Shown here piece after piece: positions 1 through 9,927 of a stretch of 64,000 nucleotides of DNA. The notes under the pieces are model-generated. The model was given only the letters and a program-made list of their open reading frames with translations. It had not been told where the DNA came from and did not search any database. This stretch comes from Bacillota bacterium (GTDB lineage Bacteria > Bacillota > Clostridia > Tissierellales > Sedimentibacteraceae). The stretch lies in assembly GCA_023453025.1 (NCBI GenBank), contig JAEXUD010000058.1:6657-70656 (forward strand). The letters are read 5' to 3'. How positions within the stretch are numbered: position 1 is the stretch's first letter; every line of letters starts with the position of its first letter. Both the position numbers and the translations under genes were made by a program.

Positions 1-21
1 CAGTACTCCGATTTTTTTCAT
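1..21 (-). CDS. pfkA: 6-phosphofructokinase, first seven codons only
   Basis: An ATG on the minus strand at 21 opens a frame reading MKKIGVL and then leaves the window. A GGGGAAA ribosome binding site lies a few bases upstream. This is the usual start of ATP-dependent phosphofructokinase, which continues into the TSGGDAPG nucleotide-binding loop. In many Clostridia pfkA directly follows dnaE, as it would here. The call rests on seven residues plus gene order, so it is an inference. Confidence 0.6.
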
Positions 22-69
22 ATTATTTCCCCTTTGATTTGAATTTTTAAAAGATTAGTTTCTGATATT

Positions 70-3000
70 TTATTTTATTGCTATGTTGTTCTCTCCTAAC
101 AATAATTTTAAATTGCTGATTAAATCCTTACTGTTTGTATTTACCCAGTTTTTCGCGGGTAAAACCATATTGGCTTTTTCTTGCTGATTATAAATTATTA
201 CACAGTCGCTGCCATTGCATTTATTAATATTATTAAACAGCTCTTTTTTAATTTTTTTATAATGTTCTGCATTTTCAACCTTTAAGTAGAGCTTTCTATT
301 TTGTTTCTCTTCTGATTTTGAAATCATATCTTTTTTAAGCTCAGTAATTTTGTTGCAAATAAGCTTAGGTGCTTCTTCTTCTGAAATGTCCAGTATTCCT
401 TCGACCAATACTATATTATCCTCATATAAAATATCTTTATAGCTATCGTAAATTTTGGGAAAAACAATACCTTCAACGGTACCGTACAAATCCTCCAGGG
501 TGACGAATGCCATCATATTATTATTTTTAGTTATTTTATTTTGTTTTTTTATAATTATTCCGCCTAATACTACTCTGCTGCCTTCAAATATTCGGCTGTC
601 TTCCTCTGATTCCCTGATTTCAGCTATTTCGCTTGTGTTTGTTGTAGCAATTTTTTCCAAATCCTTCTCGTATTCAGAAAGAGGATGACCGCTTAAATAA
701 ATTCCTACCATTTCTTTTTCCATAGCCAGTAAAACTTTTTCGCTGTATTCAGGCATATCAGGCATTTCTTCATCAGCTGTTATATCCATGCTTGCTGATA
801 TTACATCATCAAATAATGAAAACTGTCCTGCTATATTTCTTTTTCTTTGATTAATAACTGAATCTATGGTCTTTTCATATATTGTCATAAGCTGCGAGCG
901 CCGAACGTTTAAAAAATCAAATGCTCCGCATTTTATTAATGATTCTGTCTGCCTTTTGTTAAGCACGCTTAAATCTACCTTGGTGCAAAAATCTGTGAAG
1001 CTGGCGAACTTGCCTTTCTCTTCTCTTGCTTTTATTATTTCTGCTATTACATTTGTACCTACATTTTTTACTGCCGCTAAACCAAAGCGAATTTTACCGC
1101 CCTCAACTGTGAATTTGTCCCTGCTCTCATTAACGTCGGGAGGAAGAATTTTTATTCCAAGTCTTTTGCATTCTCTTATATACAGAGAAACCGTTCCTGA
1201 GCTGCCCATTATGCTTGAAATCAACGCTGCCATAAATTCCACCGGATAATGAAGCTTCAGAAATGCAGTTTCATAAGCCAAGGCTGCATATGCCACAGAG
1301 TGTGCTTTTGGAAATGCATACTTTGCGAATTCAACCATCAAATCATAAATGTCGTTAGCCGTCTTTTCATCAACACCGTTATTAACAGCTCCAAGAATTG
1401 CAGGCTCTCCATTTTCCGCAGCTTTTCCGTAGATGAAATTTTTTCTTTCCTCAAGCATTACGCTCATTTTTTTCTTACCCATGGCACGTCTTAATAAATC
1501 TGACCGTCCCATTGTAAAGCCGCCGATATCTCTTACAATTTGCATAACCTGCTCCTGGTATACCATACAGCCGTAAGTTACATTGAGTATGGGCTCAAGC
1601 TTTGGATGCAAATAGGTGACACTTTCAGGGTTAAGCTTATTTTTTATATACACAGGTATTTGACCCATAGGCCCGGGCCTGTACAATGCATTGGCAGCCG
1701 ACAGGTTTTCAAATTCGCTAGGCTTAAGTTCGCTTAAGAATGCTCTCATTCCTGAGCTTTCAAACTGGAATATACCAAGTGTTTCTGCATTGGCGAACAT
1801 CTTATATACTTCCTTGTCATCATACCCGCAGTTGCTGAAATCCACCTTAATTTTATGATTGTGCTCTATAAGAAGAACAGCATCCCTGATTACTGTCAGT
1901 GTTCTGAGCCCAAGGAAATCCATTTTCAAAAGTCCCAGTTCTTCTAATTCAATCATGTTAAACTGGGTAGTTATAATATCCTTGTTTCTGGATAATGGTA
2001 CATACTCTGTTACATCCTCTTTTGAAATCAAAACACCTGCGGCATGTGTAGAAGCATGGCGCGGAAGGCCTTCTACCTTCAAAGCCAGATCTATAAGTTT
2101 TTTGACCTTTAAATCTCCATCGTATAAGTCTTTGAGCTCCTTGTTGATTTCCAGAGCCTTTGATATGGTCATACCCAGGCTCATAGGGATTTTTTTTGCT
2201 ATGAAATCAACCTCCTTGTAGCTGAGGTTAAGTGCTCTGCCTACATCTCTTATGGATCCTCTTGCTGCCATGGTGCCGAAGGTTATGATTTGAGCTACTC
2301 TTTCTTTGCCATAATTTTCTTTTACATATTCTATAACCTCCTCACGTCTTTCGTAACAAAAATCCACATCTATATCTGGCATGCTTACACGTTCCGGATT
2401 TAAGAATCTTTCAAATATCAGGTTATATTTCAACGGATCTATATTAGTGATTTTCATTGAATAGGCAACTAAGCTGCCTGCTGCCGAGCCTCTGCCCGGA
2501 CCGACCATTATGTCGTTGTCCCTTGCGTGCTTTATAAAATCCCATACTATCAGAAAATAATCAACATAACCCATTTGTTCAATTACGCCGATTTCATAAT
2601 CCAGCCTTTTTTGTATTTCGTCTGTTATATTATTGTATCTGTCCTTTAATCCGTTTTGGCATATTTCTCTGAAATATCCGGTCCTTGTATAGTTATCGGG
2701 AATTTTAAATTCCGGAAGATGGACAGTGTTGAAATCAAGTTCAACATTGCATCTTTCTGCAATGTCGGCAGTATTTCTCAATGCTTCCTCAGGAAACAGC
2801 TCCGCCATTTCCTCATAGGATTTCAGATAAAATTCATCTGACGGAAATTTCATCCTGTCTTCGTCAGTCGTTATTTTCTGCATTTGGATGCAAAGCAACA
2901 CATCATGAAAATATGCATCCTCCTTGTTTATGTAATGGACATCATTAGTAGCAACAAGCTTGATGCCTGTTTCGCGGCTAAGCCTTAAAAGAGACTCATT

Positions 3001-3561
3001 AACTGATTGCTGCTCCTTCATGCCATGATCTTGCATTTCAAGAAAAAAATTATTTTCACCAAATATTTCTTTATACATCACTGCTGTTTTTTCGGCTTCT
3101 TCATAATTATCATCCAGTAAATATGACTGAACTTCTCCTGCTAAGCAAGCGCTTAAAGCTATGATGCCCCTGCTGTGTTCTCTCAATATATCATGGTCGA
3201 TTCTGGGCTTATAGTAATAGCCGTCAACAAAGCCTGCAGAGCAGAGTTTGATTATGTTTTTCCAGCCCTCCTGATTTTCTGCCAGCAAGACTAAATGATA
3301 TTGATTCTTATCTTTTTGGGGATCTTTTTCAGTCATTTTTCGCGGAGATACATATGCCTCGAAGCCCAGTATGGGCTTGATTCCAGCCTTTTTTGCCTGC
3401 TTGAAGAACTCCACAACTCCATACATAACTCCGTGATCTGTTATAGCCAGAGAAGTCATGCCAAGCTCCTTTGCTTTATTGACCAGTTCCTCAATTCTGC
3501 ATGCTCCGTCAAGAAGGCTGTATTCAGTATGTACATGTAAATGCGTAAATTTATTGTTCAT
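70..3561 (-). CDS. dnaE: DNA polymerase III subunit alpha (DnaE)
   Basis: This is a replicative C-family DNA polymerase of 1163 aa, a normal length for DnaE. The N-terminal PHP domain opens with HVHTEYSLLDGA (residues about 9-20). The palm carries PGRGSAAGSLVAY and the catalytic PDIDVDFCYERR with its two metal-binding aspartates (about 395-410). RPGPMGQIPVYI follows near 640, then a helix-hairpin-helix region and an OB-fold near 1000-1080. It lacks the exonuclease insertion and zinc finger of PolC, so it is DnaE-type. Low-GC Gram-positives normally have both, with DnaE extending primers. An AAGGAGC site precedes the ATG. The next gene in the transcript is pfkA, 48 bp away. Confidence 0.97.
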   Translation of the reverse strand: MNNKFTHLHVHTEYSLLDGACRIEELVNKAKELGMTSLAITDHGVMYGVVEFFKQAKKAGIKPILGFEAYVSPRKMTEKDPQKDKNQYHLVLLAENQEGWKNIIKLCSAGFVDGYYYKPRIDHDILREHSRGIIALSACLAGEVQSYLLDDNYEEAEKTAVMYKEIFGENNFFLEMQDHGMKEQQSVNESLLRLSRETGIKLVATNDVHYINKEDAYFHDVLLCIQMQKITTDEDRMKFPSDEFYLKSYEEMAELFPEEALRNTADIAERCNVELDFNTVHLPEFKIPDNYTRTGYFREICQNGLKDRYNNITDEIQKRLDYEIGVIEQMGYVDYFLIVWDFIKHARDNDIMVGPGRGSAAGSLVAYSMKITNIDPLKYNLIFERFLNPERVSMPDIDVDFCYERREEVIEYVKENYGKERVAQIITFGTMAARGSIRDVGRALNLSYKEVDFIAKKIPMSLGMTISKALEINKELKDLYDGDLKVKKLIDLALKVEGLPRHASTHAAGVLISKEDVTEYVPLSRNKDIITTQFNMIELEELGLLKMDFLGLRTLTVIRDAVLLIEHNHKIKVDFSNCGYDDKEVYKMFANAETLGIFQFESSGMRAFLSELKPSEFENLSAANALYRPGPMGQIPVYIKNKLNPESVTYLHPKLEPILNVTYGCMVYQEQVMQIVRDIGGFTMGRSDLLRRAMGKKKMSVMLEERKNFIYGKAAENGEPAILGAVNNGVDEKTANDIYDLMVEFAKYAFPKAHSVAYAALAYETAFLKLHYPVEFMAALISSIMGSSGTVSLYIRECKRLGIKILPPDVNESRDKFTVEGGKIRFGLAAVKNVGTNVIAEIIKAREEKGKFASFTDFCTKVDLSVLNKRQTESLIKCGAFDFLNVRRSQLMTIYEKTIDSVINQRKRNIAGQFSLFDDVISASMDITADEEMPDMPEYSEKVLLAMEKEMVGIYLSGHPLSEYEKDLEKIATTNTSEIAEIRESEEDSRIFEGSRVVLGGIIIKKQNKITKNNNMMAFVTLEDLYGTVEGIVFPKIYDSYKDILYEDNIVLVEGILDISEEEAPKLICNKITELKKDMISKSEEKQNRKLYLKVENAEHYKKIKKELFNNINKCNGSDCVIIYNQQEKANMVLPAKNWVNTNSKDLISNLKLLLGENNIAIK

Positions 3562-3605
3562 ATATTTTTTTGCTCCTTAGCGGTAATCATTTAACAATTT
3601 TTCAG

Positions 3606-4178
3606 CTACATGATTCCGTAAATAAATATTCCTATGATTCCGGCCGCTATCATAATCTTGATAGGGTTCATCTTGTATTTCCTGAGCACAACGACTCCTG
3701 CAGCCACAAGTGCGATTGATACAAAATTCAAATCACTTAAGCTCATGCTGTTTATTGTTACATCCTCCGATTTAAATATTGCAAGCAGAAGAATTGATAA
3801 TCCTGCAGAAGCTATCAGGGATACGACTGCAGGTCTTAAGCCTTTCAAAACTCCTTGTATTGAGGACAGGTTTTTATATTTAAAATAAAAATAAGCTAAA
3901 GTGAGTACTATGATGCAGGACGGTGTTACGCATCCCACAGTTGCCACTATTGCACCCGGCAGACCCGCAACCTTTGTTCCTACAAATGTTGAAGCATTTA
4001 ATGCAATTGGCCCGGGTGTCATTTGAGATATGGTAAGAAGGTCTGCAAATTCTTCTAATGTAAGCCAGTTATGCACTTCAAGCACCTGATGCTCAATCAG
4101 GGGAAGTGCTGCATAACCGCCGCCTATAGCAAATAAACCTATTTGAAAAAAGCTTAAGAAAATTTCAAGTAATATCAT
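3606..4178 (-). CDS. Chromate transporter family protein, half-size subunit B
   Basis: A 190-aa membrane protein with one CHR domain. The N-terminal motif FFQIGLFAIGGGYAALPLIEH and the later ISQMTPGPIALNASTFVG are family signatures. About five or six hydrophobic segments follow. Half-size CHR proteins normally occur as adjacent pairs that together equal one full-length ChrA, and the partner gene is immediately upstream, overlapping by 4 bp. The family exports chromate in proteobacteria. The substrate of the short Clostridia pairs is not established, so chromate export is a family-level inference. Confidence 0.88.
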   Translation of the reverse strand: MILLEIFLSFFQIGLFAIGGGYAALPLIEHQVLEVHNWLTLEEFADLLTISQMTPGPIALNASTFVGTKVAGLPGAIVATVGCVTPSCIIVLTLAYFYFKYKNLSSIQGVLKGLRPAVVSLIASAGLSILLLAIFKSEDVTINSMSLSDLNFVSIALVAAGVVVLRKYKMNPIKIMIAAGIIGIFIYGIM

Positions 4179-4744
4179 AGCTGCTTACCTTCTCTTTTAT
4201 AAATATTGTAATAAAAAGCTCCGAATACTCCGCTTAATATGATTATCAATGCCGCATTCACATCAAAAATAACAGCTGCTATGAAAGTAACTATCATAAC
4301 CAGAATTGATATTTTATTTTTGGTTTTTATAATGTCCTTTACCATTTTAATTATAACATCAATTATTACCGCTGCAACACCTGCTCTCATTCCTAACAGC
4401 AGTGCATTTATTATCTTGTTTTCTTTAAATGCTGTGTAAAATTGTCCGATAACAGTAATTATGATGAGCGGCGGAAGGATTGTTCCCAATATTGTAACTA
4501 AAGAGCCAAAGACTCCGGCAAGCCTGTAGCCAACCATTATAGATGTATTAACGGCAATAGCTCCCGGTGCTGACTGCGATATTGCAACTAAGTTAAGCAT
4601 TTCTTCTTCATCAATCCATTTCAGCTCTTCTACAAATTTTTTTCTCATAAGCGGTACAATAACATACCCTCCGCCTATGGTAAAAGCGCTTAAGGAAAAT
4701 GTCGACCAGAATAATTTCAAATAAAATTTTAAATTCTTATCCAT
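4175..4744 (-). CDS. Chromate transporter family protein, half-size subunit A
   Basis: A 189-aa membrane protein, the first of a translationally coupled CHR-domain pair. It has FSLSAFTIGGGYVIVPLMRKK near the start and ISQSAPGAIAVNTSIMVGYR near residue 75, the same two signatures as its neighbour. Several transmembrane helices fill the remainder. The two subunits are homologous but diverged, as expected for a heterodimer. The 4-bp overlap implies coupled translation. It is unrelated in function to dnaE on one side and to cardiolipin synthase on the other. Confidence 0.88.
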   Translation of the reverse strand: MDKNLKFYLKLFWSTFSLSAFTIGGGYVIVPLMRKKFVEELKWIDEEEMLNLVAISQSAPGAIAVNTSIMVGYRLAGVFGSLVTILGTILPPLIIITVIGQFYTAFKENKIINALLLGMRAGVAAVIIDVIIKMVKDIIKTKNKISILVMIVTFIAAVIFDVNAALIIILSGVFGAFYYNIYKREGKQL

Positions 4745-4796
4745 TTTATGTCCTTCTTTAATTAATATCCGTACTCATGATCGAAAGTAATATTTC

Positions 4797-6329
4797 TTAC
4801 ATTAACGGTGCAAATATCTTTAGTATTGTTCTTATGATTTTTCTTATACTCGATATACCCTGCACCTGCTCAATGGTTATCTTCTCACTGAGCTCTAAGG
4901 CTTTTAATGTACTGTTTTTAACTTGTTCAACACTTTTGGTATTATACATCCAGACACCGCATTCAAAATGCAGGTACAAGCTTCTGTAGTCAAGATTGAT
5001 TGTACCTACCACCGCGTAGCAGTCATCCACAACAAATGTCTTGCCATGACAGAAGCCTGGTGTATATTGATAGATTGATACACCATCTTCTAAAAGCTCC
5101 GCATAACTGGACTGAGTCACAGCAAAGGCAGATTTTTTATCAGGTATTTTGGGAGTAAGGATTCTTACATCAACTCCTCTTTTAGCGGCCAGGGACAATG
5201 CAACCATCATTTTATTATCTGCTATCAGGTACGGTGTTTCTATATATATATATTTCTGTGCCTGATTTATTAAGTTTAAATATACGGCTTCACTGGCATG
5301 CTCATCGTCTAAGGGGCTGTCGTCAAATGGCTGTACATATCCGCAGCAATTAGATTTGTTGGTAATCTCAACCGGCATAAATTTATTGTAATCTTCCTTT
5401 GATTTCCTCAGGTAGGTCCACATGGACAAAAACATAACTGTGAAACTCCACACTGCATCCCCTTGTATTTTAATTGCACTGTCTCTCCAGTGTCCGAATC
5501 TTTCCCTTGCATTGATATACTCATCAGCTATGTTTGCACCGCCCGTAAAAGCGGATTTTCCGTCTATAACCACTATTTTCCTGTGGTCTCTGTTATTTAG
5601 CCTCAAGGATAAAACGGGAATTAACGGATTAAACACACCGCACTTGATACCCATCTCCTCCAGTTTTCTGTTATACCTTGAGGGCAGCTTGAACAAGCAT
5701 CCAAAATCATCATAAATAATTCTCACATCAACATTATTCTTAGCTTTGTCTTTTAAAATATCCAGAATTGTATCCCACATTATACCTTCTTCAATTATGA
5801 AAAACTCAAGAAATATGTATTTTTCCGCACTCTTGAGCTCCGCTACAAGCTCCTCGTAAAATGCTTCTCCTGAAGGAAGGAATTCTGTTGAGGAATTATT
5901 ATACACAGGACACAGCGTGTATTTTTCTATGTACTTGCTTTGATTATAAGCTATTGTGTTTTCAGTTTGAAGCTGTCCTAATGTTTCATGGTTTTGGTGA
6001 AATGACTCCTTCATTTTATCTGTTATTTGTGACATGGTTTTTTTCATTCTGCCTGTTAATCCTGTACCGCCCAGCATCAAATAAAGAAGCCCTCCGAAAA
6101 TGGGAAAAATCGCTATTGGAATTATCCATGCTATCTTGTATGCAGGGTCGCTTCTGCTGTTTAAAATATACAGCATTGCAAGAATGCTTATAACTGTAAA
6201 AATGACATCAAAAATAACAAAATAATTGCTGAATCTCCAAATTATGATTATTATTGATAAAAGCTGTGCAAGTATTGAAAGTGTAAGAAGCACAAGTCTG
6301 TTAAACAGGATATTTTTTATGTTTTGCAT
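4797..6329 (-). CDS. cls: Cardiolipin synthase (phospholipase D family)
   Basis: This enzyme condenses two phosphatidylglycerols into cardiolipin and glycerol at the membrane. Two N-terminal transmembrane segments are followed by the PLDc_N-type stretch SDPAYKIAWIIPIAIFP. Two HKD motifs are present: DHRKIVVIDGKSAFTGGAN around residue 240 and CHGKTFVVDDCYAVVGTINLDYRS around 430. The length of about 510 aa matches bacterial Cls. I place the start at 6329 because GGAG lies five bases upstream. The longer frame to 6350 has no such site. It appears monocistronic. Confidence 0.93.
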   Translation of the reverse strand: MQNIKNILFNRLVLLTLSILAQLLSIIIIIWRFSNYFVIFDVIFTVISILAMLYILNSRSDPAYKIAWIIPIAIFPIFGGLLYLMLGGTGLTGRMKKTMSQITDKMKESFHQNHETLGQLQTENTIAYNQSKYIEKYTLCPVYNNSSTEFLPSGEAFYEELVAELKSAEKYIFLEFFIIEEGIMWDTILDILKDKAKNNVDVRIIYDDFGCLFKLPSRYNRKLEEMGIKCGVFNPLIPVLSLRLNNRDHRKIVVIDGKSAFTGGANIADEYINARERFGHWRDSAIKIQGDAVWSFTVMFLSMWTYLRKSKEDYNKFMPVEITNKSNCCGYVQPFDDSPLDDEHASEAVYLNLINQAQKYIYIETPYLIADNKMMVALSLAAKRGVDVRILTPKIPDKKSAFAVTQSSYAELLEDGVSIYQYTPGFCHGKTFVVDDCYAVVGTINLDYRSLYLHFECGVWMYNTKSVEQVKNSTLKALELSEKITIEQVQGISSIRKIIRTILKIFAPLM

Positions 6330-6421
6330 ACTAACTCCAAATAGATACATAATTTTTAAAAAATATTAAGTAAATTGTATCAAAAATTAAACCATTTGTA
6401 AATATGTCCCATGAAAAAGGA

Positions 6422-6443
6422 AAAGGCCGCTCAAGGCGGCCTT
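6422..6443 (-). terminator. Rho-independent terminator after the first cstA
   Basis: A GC-rich hairpin (GGCCGCC / GGCGGCC type stem with a short loop) is followed on the minus strand by a T-rich tract. It sits just past the stop of the CstA gene at 6455. Confidence 0.8.
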
Positions 6444-6454
6444 TAAATCACAAT

Positions 6455-7942
6455 TTATGATAAAACATTTTTTAAAATATGCTCTTTTTCTGATTGACCA
6501 TGTTTTTTAATAAAGAAGAAGTATCCTACTACAAACACTACTGCAAGTATCATAGAAGCCATATAGCTTGTCGGTTCTAATCCTAATCTTTCGTCAAGCT
6601 TCAATCCTATCGGTGCGTGGAATATAAAGCTTAATGTTACAAAGATGTAGAACATGCCCGGAATCAATGATACAAAGTAATTCTTTCCTTGTGTATATAA
6701 ATAAACTGAAATTGTTCCTAATGCAAATGTAGCAACAAATTGGTTTGTAAATGCAAAGTATCTCCATAAAATATTAAATCCCTGAGGGCTTAATTTCGCA
6801 TAGTACAGTACTAACACTGCAGGTACAAACAAACAAGCTGTTGTTATTATTCTGTTTTTTGCAACCTTCTGGTTAATGTTAAATTGTTCAGAAACCATAA
6901 GTCTTAATGATCTGAATGCTGTATCGCCCGATGTTATAGGTAATACTATAACTCCGATAACTGCTATCATTCCGCCTATTGCTCCCAGGAACTCTCTTGA
7001 TACCAATCCAACTACCAATGTTGGTGATGTTGCCATATCAGTTCCTCTTCCGAACAATACCATTGCTCCTGCTGCCCAGCACATAGCTATAAATCCTTCA
7101 ACAATCATCATATTAAAGAATGTCATTTTACCTTCTTTTTCACTCTTTACTGTTCTGGAAATCAGTGTAGCCTGTGTTGCATGGAAGCCTGACATTATAC
7201 CGCATGCAACGGTGATAAAGAATACAGGTATAAACGGTAATTTACCGGGATGCATGCTAAACATATTGCCGGATAATGATAAATTGGTAAGATTTGCTCC
7301 GCCGTCTAACATTACACCTACAAATATTCCAATAGCTGAGACAATCAGGAAGCCTCCGAATATGGGATAAACTCTGCCGATTATGGCGTCTATAGGGAAC
7401 AGTGTAGCAATTAAATAATAAACAAATATTCCGCCGTAAACTATCCAAACTACCGGATTACTAACAGCCGCTTCTTGTCCTAATACTTGGGTAACGATCA
7501 GGTCTCCAGGTGTATAAACAAATACAACACCAACAAGGAACATAAGAATCCACAGGAAGAAATTATATAATTTTATTGCTTTATTTCCTAAATATTTTTT
7601 AATTAATTTAGGCATTTGTGCTCCGCCATTTCTCATAGAAATCATTCCTGAGAAATAGTCATGCATTGAACCTGCCAATACGCAGCCTACAGGTATTGTT
7701 ATAAACGCTATAGGTCCAAACAAAATTCCTTGAATTGCTCCGAATATAGGTCCTGTTCCTGCTATATTAAGCAATTGAATCAATGAGTTTTTCCATTTTT
7801 TCATTACGACGAAGTCTACTCCGTCTGCTTTGGTAATCGCAGGTGTTTCTCTGTCATCCGGGCCAAATACGCCTTCGCAGTACTTTCCATAAAAATACCC
7901 GCCTACAATAAGAATGATAATTCCGATTATAAATGTAGTCAT
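6455..7942 (-). CDS. cstA: Carbon starvation protein CstA family transporter (short form)
   Basis: A 495-aa polytopic membrane protein of the CstA family, which takes up peptides or pyruvate when carbon is short. The signature NIAGTGPIFGAIQGILFGP lies near residue 60, and about 13 hydrophobic helices follow. SGFHATQATLISRTVKSE and PITSGDTAFRSLRLM are conserved family blocks. It lacks the long C-terminal part of enterobacterial CstA, as is typical in Clostridia. A GGAGG site precedes the ATG. A second, diverged CstA lies upstream on the same strand, but a terminator and a 309-bp gap separate them, so they are probably transcribed independently. Peptide versus pyruvate specificity cannot be read from the sequence. 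Confidence 0.93.
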   Translation of the reverse strand: MTTFIIGIIILIVGGYFYGKYCEGVFGPDDRETPAITKADGVDFVVMKKWKNSLIQLLNIAGTGPIFGAIQGILFGPIAFITIPVGCVLAGSMHDYFSGMISMRNGGAQMPKLIKKYLGNKAIKLYNFFLWILMFLVGVVFVYTPGDLIVTQVLGQEAAVSNPVVWIVYGGIFVYYLIATLFPIDAIIGRVYPIFGGFLIVSAIGIFVGVMLDGGANLTNLSLSGNMFSMHPGKLPFIPVFFITVACGIMSGFHATQATLISRTVKSEKEGKMTFFNMMIVEGFIAMCWAAGAMVLFGRGTDMATSPTLVVGLVSREFLGAIGGMIAVIGVIVLPITSGDTAFRSLRLMVSEQFNINQKVAKNRIITTACLFVPAVLVLYYAKLSPQGFNILWRYFAFTNQFVATFALGTISVYLYTQGKNYFVSLIPGMFYIFVTLSFIFHAPIGLKLDERLGLEPTSYMASMILAVVFVVGYFFFIKKHGQSEKEHILKNVLS

Positions 7943-7986
7943 GCTACCTCCTAGATGTAATTAATATCGAGCATAAACCTTTAAAT

Positions 7987-8014
7987 ATAATAAAAAGTGC
8001 TAAAAAAAGTTGAA
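7987..8014 (-). promoter_or_regulatory. Possible promoter for the first cstA
   Basis: On the minus strand TTCAAC (8014-8009) and TATTAT (7992-7987) are separated by 16 bases, about 45 bp upstream of the start codon. The -10 is good and the -35 moderate. The rest of the 309-bp gap (7943-8251) is AT-rich, with the 10-bp palindrome CTTAGCTAAG at 8144-8153 and the terminator of the upstream gene. I see no ORF or riboswitch in it. Confidence 0.35.
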
Positions 8015-8213
8015 AGGTTTATTGCTTTAAGATGTTAACACATCCGACAATTTTCGTCAATATTTTTAATTTCTAATTATTCTAAATATTGTAAAAACAT
8101 TTGCAGATATTATTAAGCAGGTACATTTGATTTTTGTTCCGCGCTTAGCTAAGGGAGGCATTTGAGGGGTTATACACAGCTATTATAATATTATATAAAT
8201 TTTACATAAAAAA

Positions 8214-8243
8214 ACAACCTCTCACATTATGAAAGGCTGTTTT
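8214..8243 (-). terminator. Rho-independent terminator after the second cstA
   Basis: On the minus strand AGCCTTTCA pairs with TGAGAGGTT across a five-base loop, allowing G-T pairs, and a run of seven T follows. It lies directly past the stop at 8252. Confidence 0.75.
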
Positions 8244-8251
8244 TATCTTAA

Positions 8252-9871
8252 TTAATTCGATTCAGATGTATCCTTTAATTCATCCTTCTTAAAGATTATG
8301 CCATAGCCTTCTTTAGCAAGTATGATTGCAAGTACAAACAATAGAAGCGGGAATATAACCAGTATATAATTTCCTGCAGCAAGGTTTGATTTGATTAAAA
8401 GTACCAGAGCGGTAAGTGTAACACCCAGCATGAATATCATTGGTATTGTAAGCATATGATAATTCTTTCCAGTATTCTTTAACCAAACAGCAATTGCCAA
8501 CAATGATAAAGCGGCTAACAATTGATTTGCCGAGCCGAATATAGGCCAAATCTTAGCATATCCGCCTGCAGCAAGGTATCCACCTATCAATACAGTTATA
8601 GCAGTTGAAACATACATATTTGTAAATACGGATTGTTTTTCTTTTTCAGGATTATCAAAGAATTCCTGGAATATAAATCTTCCAAGTCTTGTAGCAGTAT
8701 CCAGACTTGTTAAAGCAAAAGCTGATACTGCCAAGGCAACAAATGATTTACCAATATCAAAAGGAATACCAAATTTACTCATAAATGTTCCGACACCGCT
8801 TGAGAATACATTTACAGGTCCGCCTTTTAACAATTCTGTCAATTCACCGTTAGAAACATATGCTGCTGTAATAAGAGCAATTACTGCCAATACACCCTCA
8901 ACAAGCATTGCTCCGTAACCTATTACTTTTGTATCTTTTTCATTATCAACCTGCTTAGATGTAGTTCCTGAGCCAACCAGTGAGTGGAAGCCTGAAATAG
9001 CACCGCATGCAACTATAACGAACAGCATAGGGAACATGAATTGACCGTTTACATTAAATGCAGTTACTGCCGGAAGCTGAATAGAAGGTCTGTAAACCAG
9101 CAAGCCTATAACTGCTCCTGCAATCATAGCATACAGCAAGAATGAATTCAGGTAGTCTCTTGGCTGCAGCAAGATCCATACAGGTGCTGTAGAAGCCACA
9201 AATATATAAACCATCAAAATAAGTATCCACATATTCAAGCTTAATTGAATCGGGAATAAATATCCTAAATAAACAGCTAAGAACAGTAAAACCACACCGA
9301 CAACCGTACCTGCCATCAAGGACATTCCCTTTCTGTATACAGCATAACCAAATATAATTGCCAGAATAATAAACATCATTGAAGATGAAGCTGCTGCCGG
9401 TACAGCCGCAAAGGTACTTGCTACTATGTTTGTGAAAGCTGCAACTACCAATAATAATGTAAGCCATGCAAATATTGAGAATAACTGCATTCCCTTTTTA
9501 CCCATATTTGTGTGGATTACTTCACCGATTGATTTTCCTTTGTGACGAACAGAAGCAAACAATGAACCAAAGTCATGAACTCCACCTACGAATATACTTC
9601 CTATAACAATCCATAAGAATACCGGTACCCATCCAAATATTGCTGCTTGTATAGGTCCGTTGATTGGGCCGGCTCCGGCTATAGAAGCAAAGTGATGCCC
9701 CATAAGAACAGCGGGCTTTGCCGGAACATAGTCGACACCATCATTGATTTCGTGTGCAGGAGTTTTTCTGGTTGGATCAACGCCCCATTGTTTGGCTAAC
9801 CAAGCACCATAAGTTACATACGCTACAATAAATACACCAATACTAACAATAACGAGTAGCAATGCGTTCAT
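8252..9871 (-). CDS. cstA: Carbon starvation protein CstA family transporter (long form)
   Basis: A 539-aa polytopic membrane protein and the second CstA paralogue in tandem. The signature block ASIAGAGPINGPIQAAIFGW is near residue 65, with the motif DGVDYVPAKP just before it. SGFHSLVGSGTTSKQ and ALTSLDTATRLGRF are the equivalents of the conserved blocks in its neighbour. Sequence identity between the two copies looks low, so this is an old duplication or separate acquisition rather than a recent copy. It has a strong GGAGG site and follows the 167-aa gene at 9928 by 56 bp, probably in one transcript. Confidence 0.93.
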   Translation of the reverse strand: MNALLLVIVSIGVFIVAYVTYGAWLAKQWGVDPTRKTPAHEINDGVDYVPAKPAVLMGHHFASIAGAGPINGPIQAAIFGWVPVFLWIVIGSIFVGGVHDFGSLFASVRHKGKSIGEVIHTNMGKKGMQLFSIFAWLTLLLVVAAFTNIVASTFAAVPAAASSSMMFIILAIIFGYAVYRKGMSLMAGTVVGVVLLFLAVYLGYLFPIQLSLNMWILILMVYIFVASTAPVWILLQPRDYLNSFLLYAMIAGAVIGLLVYRPSIQLPAVTAFNVNGQFMFPMLFVIVACGAISGFHSLVGSGTTSKQVDNEKDTKVIGYGAMLVEGVLAVIALITAAYVSNGELTELLKGGPVNVFSSGVGTFMSKFGIPFDIGKSFVALAVSAFALTSLDTATRLGRFIFQEFFDNPEKEKQSVFTNMYVSTAITVLIGGYLAAGGYAKIWPIFGSANQLLAALSLLAIAVWLKNTGKNYHMLTIPMIFMLGVTLTALVLLIKSNLAAGNYILVIFPLLLFVLAIILAKEGYGIIFKKDELKDTSESN

Positions 9872-9927
9872 AAATAATCCTCCTTATAATAAAATTAAAA
9901 CGATTGCAATTTGTTAAGCAAATGGAA

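Noticed and set aside
8101..8215. Possible small ORF or riboswitch between the two cstA genes
   Set aside because: The only frame found after GGGAGG runs eight codons, and no known aptamer landmarks are present.
9054..9467. A 137-codon frame within the long-form cstA, with a Cys-rich product
   Set aside because: It is an alternate-frame reading of a conserved transporter gene with no start signal.
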